Source of the DNA: Acidovorax sp.
Lineage (GTDB): Bacteria; Pseudomonadota; Gammaproteobacteria; Burkholderiales; Burkholderiaceae_C
Assembly (NCBI GenBank): GCA_031277855.1
Contig: JAITLO010000039.1
Location: 1-64,000 of the forward strand
Reading direction: 5' to 3'
Length of the DNA stretch: 64,000 nucleotides
The notes below the pieces were generated by a model, which saw only the letters and a list, made by a program, of their open reading frames with translations, did no database searches and was not told the DNA's origin. Position 1 is the first letter of the stretch. Each line of letters starts with the position of its first letter. The position numbers were made by a program, and so were the translations under genes. Shown in pieces: positions 55,481 to 64,000 of this stretch.

Positions 55481-58400
55481 ATGCTGCGGCATCTTCACCG
55501 AGCTGGCGCACTCCTGCTGTGGCTGGGCATTGCGCTTTTCTCGGGTGGAGCGATGGGGGCGACTTCCGTGACGGTCTACACGGACAGCAGCAACAACACC
55601 ATCTACACACAGACCGGTAAGGAAACCAGCCCCACCACGCTCCAGACCGCGCCCAGCCACGGCACGGTTTCCATCGTGGGCAGCAGTGTTTTCTATACGC
55701 CTGCGGCAGGGTATTCGGGTAGCGACAGCTTTATGTATGTCACCCACACCAAGTCAGGTGGGGTGAATTACGCAACCCAGGTCGTGGTCAATGTCACCGT
55801 GACTTTTCCTCCGCCTCCCACCGCCAATGCCGTGAGCGCCACCGTGGCGGCCAATAGCAGCGCCAATGCCATTACGCTGAGTACGTCGGGGATTGTCACC
55901 AGCGTGGCAGTGGCAGCCCAGGCAACCTATGGCACGGCCACGGCCAGCGGCACTTCCATCAGCTACACCCCCACGGCGGGATTCTCGGGTACAGACACTT
56001 TCAGCTATACGGCCAGCAATGCGGGAGGCACGTCTTCGGCGGCCACGGTCACGGTGACGGTCACGGCCCCCACGTTGACACTGACACCCACCAGCTTGCC
56101 CGCTGGCACCCAGGGAACGGCCTACAGCCAGGGCCTGGGTGCCAGTCTGGGTACCGGGCCTTACAGCTATGCCGTCAGTGCTGGCAGTCTGCCGGCTGGG
56201 CTGACGCTGAGTACAACGGGCAGCATCAGCGGAACACCCTCGGTCACAGGGTCTTTCAACTTCACGGTGCAAGCCACGGATGTTTACGGGGCCAAAGGTT
56301 CTCAAAGCTATACGCTGCAGCTGGCACCGATTCCATTGCCAGTGGCTGGCTCCTCCAGCATGACCGTGGCAGCCAATAGCAACGCCAATCCGGTGCCGTT
56401 GAGCCTGAGCGGGGGCACCGCCAGCAGTGTGGCCGTGGCTGTGCAGGCAGCCCATGGCACAGCCACGGCCAGCGGTTCGACCATCAGCTACACCCCCGTG
56501 GCTGGCTACTCTGGCAGCGACAGCTTTCAATACACGGCCACCAACGCCAGTGGCAGCTCCAGCGCCGCCGTGGTGAGCATTACCGTCACCCAGCCCACGC
56601 TGTCTTTGGCACCCAGCAGCCTGCCATCGGGCATGGTGAACGCCAGCTATAGCCAGACCTTGACGGCCAGTCTGGGCACCGCGCCGTATACCTATGCCAT
56701 CAGCGCGGGAAGCTTGCCTGACGGCCTGTCCCTGAGCGCCTCGGCCGGGGAGATCACGGGCACCCCTACGGTCAGTGCTTCCTATAGTTTCACGGTACAG
56801 GCAACGGACAGCTATGGCGCAAGTGGCACACAGTCTTATGTGCTGGCCATTGCCGTGCAAATACCGGTGGCTTCTGCGGTGACGGCCACGGTGGCCGCCA
56901 ACAGCAGCGCCAATCCCATCACCCTGAGCACGCAGGGGCCTGTCAGCAGCGTGGCGGTGGCGGTACAGGCCGCCTATGGCACGGCCACGGCCAGTGGAAC
57001 CACCATCAGCTACACGCCCACAGCGGGTTATTCGGGGGCAGACAGCTTTCAATACACCGCCAGCAATTCCAGCGGAACCTCGAATGCGGCGACGGTCACG
57101 GTCACGGTCAACGCACCCACGCTCAGCATCACCCCCGGCAGTCTGCCTGCGGGCACGGTGAACACGGCTTACAGCCAGGGTCTGACGGCCAGCCTGGGGC
57201 AGGCGCCCTATAGCTATGCCATCAGTGCCGGCAGCCTGCCTGATGGGCTGGCACTCAATCCGAGTACGGGACAGATCACGGGCACGCCCACGGTCAGTGG
57301 CTCTTTCAACTTTACCGTGCAGGCCACGGACAGCCATGGTGCCACGGGCTCGCAAAGCTATACGCTGACAACGGCGGTATCCGTTCCCGTAGCGAATGCG
57401 GTGACGGCAACGGTGGCGGCGAACAGCAGCGCCAACGCTATTGCGCTGAACATCACGAAAGCCACGGCCAGCAGTGTGGCTGTGGCGGTACAGGCCACGC
57501 ACGGCACGGCCACGGCCAGCGGCACATCCATCAGCTACACGCCGGTGGCAGGTTATTCGGGCAGCGACAGCTTTCAGTACACGGCAACCAATACCAGCGG
57601 CACTTCCGCACCGGCCACGGTCACGGTCACCGTGACTGCTGCCGCCCTCGGCATTGCACCCAGCAGCCTGCCCTCGGCCATGGTGAATGCGGCCTATAGC
57701 CAGACCCTGGTGGCCAGCATGGGTACGGCGCCTTACACCTATGTCATCAGCACGGGGGCCTTGCCGGCTGGCCTGTCTCTGAATGCCACCACCGGGCAGA
57801 TCACGGGCACGCCCACGGCCAGTGGCTCTTTTAGCTTCACCATCCAGGTCACGGACAGCCATGGCGCCACGGGCAGCCAGACCTATACGCAGACCGTGGC
57901 CCAGCAGACACCGCAGGCCAATGCGGTCACGGCCAGCGTAGCGGCCAACAGCAGTGCCAATGGCATTGCATTGAGTATTTCGGGAGGTACGGCCACCAGC
58001 GTAGCGGTGACAACACAGGCTGCACATGGCATCGCCGCGGCCAGCGGCACATCCATCAGCTACACGCCTGTGGCGGGCTATTCGGGATCGGACAGCTTTC
58101 AATACACGGCCAGCAATGCGGGGGGCACGTCTGCGGCTGCGACAGTGAACATCACCGTCACCGCGCCCACGCTGAACATTGCGCCCAGCAGCCTGCCAGC
58201 AGGCATGGTAGGCAAAGCCTACAGCCAGGGCCTGGCGGCCAGTCAGGGGCAGAGCCCCTATACCTACACCACCAGCGTGGGCAGCTGGCCCAATGGCCTA
58301 TCGCTGGACCCGACCACGGGCCAGATCACGGGCACGCCCACAGTCAGTGGTTCCTTCAATTTGACGGTCCAGATCACGGACAGCAATGGCGTCGTGGGCT

Positions 58401-61400
58401 CACAGAGCTATACCTTGACGGTGGTTGTGGCCGTTCCCGTGGCGAATGCGGTGGTGGCCACGGTGGCAGCCAACAGCAGTGCCACTGACATCGCGCTGAA
58501 CATCACGGGCGGTGCGGCCAGCAGTGTGGCAGTGGCGGTGCAAGCCGCACATGGCACGGCCACGGCCAGCGGCCTCTCCATCAGCTACACGCCCGTGGCG
58601 GGCTATTCGGGCAGCGACAGCTTTCAGTACACGGCAACCAATGCCAGCGGCACTTCTGCACCGGCCACGGTGACGGTCAATGTCACGCAGTCCACATTGA
58701 CACTGTCCCCTAGCAGCCTGCCCTCGGGCAGGGTGAACACGGCCTATAGCCAGACCCTGACGGCCAGCCAGGGTACGGCGCCCTACACCTATGCCATTAG
58801 TGCGGGGAGCCTGCCTGCCGGCCTGTCTCTCGCCTCGGGGCAGATCACGGGCACCCCTAGCGCAGATGGCTCCTTCAGCTTCACAGTACAAGCCACGGAC
58901 AGCTATGGCGCCACGGGCTTTGAGTCTTATACGCTGGCCATTGCCGTGCAGATACCTGTGGCCAATGCGGTGTCGGCCACGGTGGCGGCCAATAGCCAGG
59001 CCAATGCCATCACGCTGGGTACAACAGGCGTGGTGTCCAGCGTGGCCGTGACGGCGCAGGCAGCACATGGCACGGCCACGGCCAGTGGACGCTCCATCAC
59101 CTACACGCCGAATGCGGGCTACTCGGGAACGGACAGCTTTAGCTACATTGCCACCAATTCCAGCGGCAGCTCCAATCCCGCTGTCGTTAGCATCACAGTC
59201 ACGCCACCCACGCTGAGCATCAGCCCCAGCAATTTGTCAGGGGGGACGGTGGGAACAACGTACAGCCAAGGCCTGACGGCCAGCCTGGGCACGGAGTCTT
59301 ATCACTACACGCTCAGCGCCGGCAGCCTGCCCCCTGGCTTGAGCTTGAGCGACTCGGGCAGCCTGAGCGGAACGCCCGCAGCAGATGGCTCTTTCAGCTT
59401 TACCGTGCAGGCCACGGATTTTTATGGCGCAACAGGCAGTCAGGCCTATACGCTGGTGATTGCCGTGACTGCGCCGGTGGCCAATGGGGTAGTCGCGACG
59501 GTGGCCGCCAACAGCAGCGGCAATGACATTGCGCTGAACATCACGGGTGGTGCGGCCAGCAGCGTGGCGGTGGCGGCCCAGGCCGCGCAAGGCACGGCCA
59601 CCGCCAGCGGCACCCACATCAGCTACACGCCTGCTGCGGGGTATTCGGGAGCGGACAGCTTTCAGTACACGGCCACCAATGCCAGTGGAACCTCGGCTGC
59701 AGCGACGGTGACGCTCACCATCACGGCGTCCACGCTGGTCATGGCGCCCAGCAGCCTGCATGCGGGCGCGGTGAACACGGCCTATAGCGAGACCCTGACG
59801 TCCAGCGGGGGGCAGGGGCCTTATACCTATGCCGTCAGCGCAGGCAGCTTGCCCGCAGGCCTGACCCTGAACGCCGCCACCGGGCAGATCACGGGCACGC
59901 CCTCGGCCAGTGGCTCTTTTAGCTTCACCATCCAGGTCACGGACAGCCATGGCGCCACGGGCAGTCAGACCTATACGCAGACCGTGGCCCAGCAGGCACC
60001 GCAGGCCAATGCGGTCACGGCCAGCGTAGCGGCCAACAGCAGTGCCACAGCCATTGCACTGAACATCACGGGTGGCACGGCCACCAGCGTGGCCGTGCAA
60101 GTGCAGGCTGCGCATGGCTTGGCCACGGCCAGCGGCACCAGCATCAGCTACAGCCCCGTGGCGGGCTATTCGGGAGCGGATAGTTTTCAATACACGGCCA
60201 GCAATGCGGGGGGCATGTCTTCGGCAGCGACAGTGAACATTACCGTCACCGCGCCCACGCTGAGCATTGTGCCCAGCAGCCTGCCAGCGGGCACGGTGGG
60301 GACGGCCTACAGCCAGGGCCTGACGGCCAGCCTGGGTGGCGACCCCTACCTCTACACCATCAGCGCGGGCAGTCTGCCGGGTGGCCTGAATCTTGACCAG
60401 TCCATGGGACAGATCACGGGTACACCCACAGTCAGCGGCGATTTCAGTTTCACGGTACAGGCCCGGGATAGCTACGGCGCCACGGGCTCTCAGGCCTATA
60501 CCTTGACGGTGACTGTGCCTGCCCCCGTAGCGAATGCGGTGACGGCTACGGTTGCAGCCAACAGCACTGCCAACACCATTGCGCTGAATATCACCAGAGC
60601 CACGGCTACCAGCGTGGCAGTGGTGGTACAGGCCACGCAGGGCATGGCCACGGCCAGTGGGAGCACCATCAGCTACAGCCCCGTGGCGGGTTACTCGGGA
60701 GTGGATAGCTTTCAATACACGGCCAGCAATGCAGGTGGTGTCTCCTCGGCCGCAACTGCAAGCATCACGGTGACGCGGCCTGTTTTGGCGATAACGCCCA
60801 GCAGTCTGTCTGCAGCTACGGCGGGAGCCTCCTACAGCCAGGGATTGAGCGCCAGCCTGGGTACTGCTCCCTACACCTATGTTGTCAGCTCCGGGGCCCT
60901 ACCGAGTGGTTTGAGCCTGAGTGCCTCCGGCAATATCAGCGGCATACCGACGGCGAGCGGGGTTTTCAGTTTCACGGTCCAGGCCACCGACAGCCATGGT
61001 GCCACGGGTGTGCAGTCCTATACCTTGGCCCTGGCCATGCAGGCCCCCACGGTCAATGTGGTCCAGGCCACGGTGGCGGCCAACAGCCAGGCCAATGCCA
61101 TTGCACTGAATACATCGGGTTCGGTATCCAGCGTGGCCGTAGTGACGCAGGCTGCGCATGGCACAGCCACGGCCAGCGGGATATCCATCAGCTATACGCC
61201 TGATGCGGGGTATTCCGGCGCTGACAGTTTCAGCTATAGCGCCACCAATTCCACGGGGACTTCGTCAACCGCCATGGTGTCGATGACCGTGACGCCTCCC
61301 ACGCTGGTGATGGCTCCCGCCAGCTTGCCTTCCGGCACCCTGAATACGGCCTATAGCCAGGATGTGACGGCCAGCAAAGGTGGCGCACCTTATACCTACA

Positions 61401-64000
61401 GCATCAGCGCCGGGGCCTTGCCTGCAGGTCTGTCGCTGGACAAGACCACAGGGCAGATCACGGGCACGCCCACGGCCAGCGGATCTTTCAACTTCACCAT
61501 CCAGGCCGTGGATGTCTACGGTGCCTCGGGGGGGCAGAGCTATACCCTCTCCCTTGCTCTGCCTGTGCCTGTGGCCAACAATGTGGCGGTCACTGTGGCG
61601 GCCAATAGCCAGAGCAATGCCATCCCGCTCAACATCACGAGCGCGGCCGCCACCACCGTTGCCGTGGTGAGCCAAGCCACGCATGGCACGGCCACGGCCA
61701 GTGGCAGCAGCATCACCTACACCCCGGTCGCCGGTTACTCGGGAGCGGACAGTTTTACCTATACGGCCAGCAATGCCAGCGGAACGTCTGCGCCGGCAAC
61801 GGTGTCCATCACGGACACGGCCCCCACGTTGACCATCCTCTCCGACCTGCCCACGGCCACCCTGGGCACGGCCTATAGCCAGGGCCTGGCGGCCAGCGAG
61901 GGTATGGCGCCCTATACCTACACCATCATCTCGGGAGCCTTGCCTGCTGGCCTGAGTTTGAGCAGTGCAGGCAGCCTGAGCGGAACCCCCATGGTCAGCG
62001 GCAGCTTCAGTTTTACGCTGCAGGCCACCGACAGCGTGGGCGCAACCGGAGCACGGGCCTACACGATGGCCATTTCCGCGCTGACGCTGGCAGCGAATCC
62101 CGCGAGCGTCAGCGTTCCAGCCAACAGCCAGGCCAATCGGATTGCATTGAACATCACAGGGAGTCCGGCCAGCAGCGTGGCCGTGGTGGTGCAAGCCGCA
62201 CATGGCACGGCCGTGGCCAGCGGGGCCAGCATCTACTACACCCCCAATGTGGCCTATGTGGGAAAGGACGTTTTCAGCTACAACGCCACCAATGCCAGCG
62301 GCACCTCGGCAGCAGCCGAGGTGGCGGTGTGGGTGAGCAAACCCCAAATCAGCGCAAGCGAAGGGCGTTTGCCGGATGCCGCAGAGGGCTCGGCCTATAG
62401 CCAGACCATTGTGGCCACCGGCGGAACAGCGCCCTACACCTTTGTGCTGGGGGCTGGGGCTTTGCCTCCAGGGCTGGAGCTGTCTCGCAGTGGCCAGATC
62501 ACAGGGGTACCCAAGGCGCAGGCAGCGGGCAGCTTCAGTTTCAGCGTTGTGATCACCGATGCCTATGGTGCCAGCGTGACGGAGAGCTATACCTTGCGGG
62601 TCAACCAGGCGCTGCCGATTGCGCCTACTCTGGAGGTGGCGCTGGTGGCTGGCAGCAGCGTGGAGGTGGACCTGACGGCGGCAGCCACAGGCAAGCCATT
62701 TACCGGCGTGGCCTTGCTGTCTTTGTCGCCTGCGGATGCAGGCCAGGCCAACATACGCAGCGTGCCTTCGGCCGTGGCCAGTGATGGGCCGGTCTACCTG
62801 CTGCGCTTTACCAGCGGGAGTCGCTTTAGCGGTGCTGCAGAGGTCAGCTACAACTTGAGCAATACGGCAGGAACATCGGCGCCGGCTGCGGTCCATATTC
62901 AGGTCACGGCGCGCAGCGATCCCAGCCAGGACGCGGAAGTGAGCGGCCTGATTGCGGCCCAGCTCAGCAGCGCACACCGTTTTGCCTCGGTCCAGATCGC
63001 CAATTTCTCCCGGCGGCTGGAAAGCCTGCACGCCGATGGCTGGGAGCAATCGAGCTTTGGCCTGACGCTGGATACCGGGCGCCAGCCTGGGCAGGGGCAG
63101 GAAGGCCTTGTACAGGGGCGCTCACCCATGACGGGCATGTTCAAAACCAGTTACCGGTCTGGAGCCGGACTGAATGCCTCGGGCGTTCTGGACACCGAAA
63201 CCATGGCACTGCCGAATTTGCCGGAACGTGCAGGAAACGGGCCACGGAAGGCGCTGACCTTCTGGGTCAGCGGCACCGTGAAGTATGGCCGCGAGTATGT
63301 GCCCAATATCGAAACCAAGTACCGCTTCACCACCAGTGGCATCAGTGCGGGGGCAGATTGGCGGGTGAGCGACCGGTGGACGCTGGGCGCAGGCCTGGGC
63401 GTGGGCAAGGACCACTCTTATGTGGGCGACAACGGAAGCCAGAGCTCGGCAGACAACCCCTTGACGGCCATGCTCTATGCCAGCCTGCGCCCGGGCCACA
63501 AGCTGTTTGTGGATGGTTTGCTGGGCTACGGCCGCTTGAATTTTGACTCCACACGCTACATCACCGATGGCGGAGGCGTGGCGCAGGGCACGCGCAGTGG
63601 AAACTTTATGCTGGGGTCCTTGACTGCCGGCATGGAGTTTCGCCAGCCGAGCTGGATGTGGTCGCCCTATGCGCGGCTGGATGTGGTACAGGTCACGCTG
63701 GACACCTATAGCGAATCGGCAGCCGGGCTCGCAGCGCTGACCTATTACGCGCAGCAGTCCAGTGTTCGCAACGCCGTGCTGGGACTGCGCACCGAAGGCC
63801 TGTACCTGCTGCGCTGGGGCACGCTCATGCCCCATATTCGTGTGGAGTACACGCGCAATATGCAGCACAACGGCGAGGCGCAACTGGCTTATGCAGACCT
63901 GGCCTATCTGGGGCCTGCCTATGCCATCAGCCCTTTCAGTTTCAGCAGCGGAAACTGGAGCCTGGGCCTGGGTGCACGCTTGCAAAACCGGCGCGGCGTG
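55481..64000 (+). CDS. Giant repetitive autotransporter (3' end outside the window)
   Basis: An open frame of 2840 codons with no stop before the window edge, checked at several points for constant frame. A Sec signal peptide (about 1-26, ending AMG) leads to a passenger built of alternating modules. One is an Ig/cadherin-like segment (TATASGTSISYTPTAGFSG), the other a putative-Ig/He_PIG segment (YSYAVSAGSLPAGLTLS). Together they repeat thirteen times with a 173-175 residue period. From about residue 2485 (AEVSGLIAAQLSSAHRF) an autotransporter beta-barrel follows and is nearly complete at 64000. It would export its own passenger as an adhesin. No ribosome site is obvious at ATG 55481. The preceding 134 bp hold no clear promoter or terminator. 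Confidence 0.85.
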   Translation, partial: MLRHLHRAGALLLWLGIALFSGGAMGATSVTVYTDSSNNTIYTQTGKETSPTTLQTAPSHGTVSIVGSSVFYTPAAGYSGSDSFMYVTHTKSGGVNYATQVVVNVTVTFPPPPTANAVSATVAANSSANAITLSTSGIVTSVAVAAQATYGTATASGTSISYTPTAGFSGTDTFSYTASNAGGTSSAATVTVTVTAPTLTLTPTSLPAGTQGTAYSQGLGASLGTGPYSYAVSAGSLPAGLTLSTTGSISGTPSVTGSFNFTVQATDVYGAKGSQSYTLQLAPIPLPVAGSSSMTVAANSNANPVPLSLSGGTASSVAVAVQAAHGTATASGSTISYTPVAGYSGSDSFQYTATNASGSSSAAVVSITVTQPTLSLAPSSLPSGMVNASYSQTLTASLGTAPYTYAISAGSLPDGLSLSASAGEITGTPTVSASYSFTVQATDSYGASGTQSYVLAIAVQIPVASAVTATVAANSSANPITLSTQGPVSSVAVAVQAAYGTATASGTTISYTPTAGYSGADSFQYTASNSSGTSNAATVTVTVNAPTLSITPGSLPAGTVNTAYSQGLTASLGQAPYSYAISAGSLPDGLALNPSTGQITGTPTVSGSFNFTVQATDSHGATGSQSYTLTTAVSVPVANAVTATVAANSSANAIALNITKATASSVAVAVQATHGTATASGTSISYTPVAGYSGSDSFQYTATNTSGTSAPATVTVTVTAAALGIAPSSLPSAMVNAAYSQTLVASMGTAPYTYVISTGALPAGLSLNATTGQITGTPTASGSFSFTIQVTDSHGATGSQTYTQTVAQQTPQANAVTASVAANSSANGIALSISGGTATSVAVTTQAAHGIAAASGTSISYTPVAGYSGSDSFQYTASNAGGTSAAATVNITVTAPTLNIAPSSLPAGMVGKAYSQGLAASQGQSPYTYTTSVGSWPNGLSLDPTTGQITGTPTVSGSFNLTVQITDSNGVVGSQSYTLTVVVAVPVANAVVATVAANSSATDIALNITGGAASSVAVAVQAAHGTATASGLSISYTPVAGYSGSDSFQYTATNASGTSAPATVTVNVTQSTLTLSPSSLPSGRVNTAYSQTLTASQGTAPYTYAISAGSLPAGLSLASGQITGTPSADGSFSFTVQATDSYGATGFESYTLAIAVQIPVANAVSATVAANSQANAITLGTTGVVSSVAVTAQAAHGTATASGRSITYTPNAGYSGTDSFSYIATNSSGSSNPAVVSITVTPPTLSISPSNLSGGTVGTTYSQGLTASLGTESYHYTLSAGSLPPGLSLSDSGSLSGTPAADGSFSFTVQATDFYGATGSQAYTLVIAVTAPVANGVVATVAANSSGNDIALNITGGAASSVAVAAQAAQGTATASGTHISYTPAAGYSGADSFQYTATNASGTSAAATVTLTITASTLVMAPSSLHAGAVNTAYSETLTSSGGQGPYTYAVSAGSLPAGLTLNAATGQITGTPSASGSFSFTIQVTDSHGATGSQTYTQTVAQQAPQANAVTASVAANSSATAIALNITGGTATSVAVQVQAAHGLATASGTSISYSPVAGYSGADSFQYTASNAGGMSSAATVNITVTAPTLSIVPSSLPAGTVGTAYSQGLTASLGGDPYLYTISAGSLPGGLNLDQSMGQITGTPTVSGDFSFTVQARDSYGATGSQAYTLTVTVPAPVANAVTATVAANSTANTIALNITRATATSVAVVVQATQGMATASGSTISYSPVAGYSGVDSFQYTASNAGGVSSAATASITVTRPVLAITPSSLSAATAGASYSQGLSASLGTAPYTYVVSSGALPSGLSLSASGNISGIPTASGVFSFTVQATDSHGATGVQSYTLALAMQAPTVNVVQATVAANSQANAIALNTSGSVSSVAVVTQAAHGTATASGISISYTPDAGYSGADSFSYSATNSTGTSSTAMVSMTVTPPTLVMAPASLPSGTLNTAYSQDVTASKGGAPYTYSISAGALPAGLSLDKTTGQITGTPTASGSFNFTIQAVDVYGASGGQSYTLSLALPVPVANNVAVTVAANSQSNAIPLNITSAAATTVAVVSQATHGTATASGSSITYTPVAGYSGADSFTYTASNASGTSAPATVSITDTAPTLTILSDLPTATLGTAYSQGLAASEGMAPYTYTIISGALPAGLSLSSAGSLSGTPMVSGSFSFTLQATDSVGATGARAYTMAISALTLAANPASVSVPANSQANRIALNITGSPASSVAVVVQAAHGTAVASGASIYYTPNVAYVGKDVFSYNATNASGTSAAAEVAVWVSKPQISASEGRLPDAAEGSAYSQTIVATGGTAPYTFVLGAGALPPGLELSRSGQITGVPKAQAAGSFSFSVVITDAYGASVTESYTLRVNQALPIAPTLEVALVAGSSVEVDLTAAATGKPFTGVALLSLSPADAGQANIRSVPSAVASDGPVYLLRFTSGSRFSGAAEVSYNLSNTAGTSAPAAVHIQVTARSDPSQDAEVSGLIAAQLSSAHRFASVQIANFSRRLESLHADGWEQSSFGLTLDTGRQPGQGQEGLVQGRSPMTGMFKTSYRSGAGLNASGVLDTETMALPNLPERAGNGPRKALTFWVSGTVKYGREYVPNIETKYRFTTSGISAGADWRVSDRWTLGAGLGVGKDHSYVGDNGSQSSADNPLTAMLYASLRPGHKLFVDGLLGYGRLNFDSTRYITDGGGVAQGTRSGNFMLGSLTAGMEFRQPSWMWSPYARLDVVQVTLDTYSESAAGLAALTYYAQQSSVRNAVLGLRTEGLYLLRWGTLMPHIRVEYTRNMQHNGEAQLAYADLAYLGPAYAISPFSFSSGNWSLGLGARLQNRRGV
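55841..62330 (+). repeat. Thirteen tandem ~522-bp repeats in the autotransporter gene
   Basis: The codons for TVAAN-type segments recur at 55841, 56363, 56888, 57410, 57935, 58460, 58979, 59498, 60023, 60548, 61070, 61592 and 62111. Steps are 519, 522 or 525 bases, always whole codons. Some distant copies share long identical stretches: the GGCACGCCC...GGCTCTTTTAGCTTCACC region near 57810 and 59890 is almost the same. This suggests recent duplication or gene conversion inside the array. Confidence 0.9.

Noticed and set aside
55754..63985. Several long minus-strand frames (782, 492, 594 codons and others) across the right end
   Set aside because: They are shadows of the autotransporter repeats, with Arg/His/Gly-rich translations lacking any fold. 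The plus frame has a signal peptide, periodic Ig modules and a beta-barrel.

Overview
The window looks like chromosomal DNA of a Comamonadaceae bacterium (Comamonas/Delftia-like, Burkholderiales). The reasons are the high GC content, Bug-type solute receptors, a DUF4148 protein, heavy-metal RND genes and dispersed CCCCCTGAG-type intergenic repeats. No rRNA, tRNA, integrase, transposase or CRISPR array was seen. The genus is an inference from style, not a search result.

Layout. (1) 243-5090: a methionine module with a MetF-like protein, MetR, an FMN reductase, a DUF1852 protein (MesX) and a core methionine synthase (MesD). It is bounded on the left by a 40-bp remnant of a response-regulator 3' end that matches the intact regulator end at 5232. 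(2) 5232-15534: an OmpR-type regulator divergent from a ten-gene run. That run holds a TolC-like lipoprotein, DevC-type permease, ABC ATPase, HlyD-like adaptor, HAD phosphatase, alpha/beta hydrolase, two half-size EamA proteins, a DegT-type PLP enzyme and the presumed partner kinase. (3) 15541-19056: converging genes for an arginase-fold protein, a GNAT/FemAB-like transferase and a class III aminotransferase. (4) 19214-23007: a gamma-glutamyltransferase-family enzyme, a Bug receptor and a divergent LysR regulator.

(5) 23256-32969: a 3237-residue LapA-like RTX adhesin with an N-terminal retention module and a candidate dialanine protease site, followed by a small DUF4148 gene. (6) 33701-41806: a czcCBA heavy-metal efflux operon divergent from czcRS, with a CusR-like palindrome between them. 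(7) 41899-55346: an amide/urea uptake and hydrolysis operon. It runs UrtABCDE-type transporter, aliphatic amidase AmiE, NCS1 permease, MetX-like hydrolase, MoxR-type ATPase, VWA protein, AmiC and AmiR. A leader RNA ahead of the first gene folds as a two-hairpin ANTAR antiterminator overlapping an intrinsic terminator, so the last gene probably controls the whole operon. (8) 55481-end: the first 2840 codons of a giant autotransporter with thirteen ~522-bp repeats; it runs off the right edge.

The most notable items are the ANTAR leader ahead of the transporter genes, the MesD/MesX module with a scar-like flank, the kinase/regulator-bracketed exporter-plus-enzyme cluster, and two giant surface proteins. 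Base-level motifs were read by eye; folding energies, homology scores and genome-wide copy numbers were not computed.
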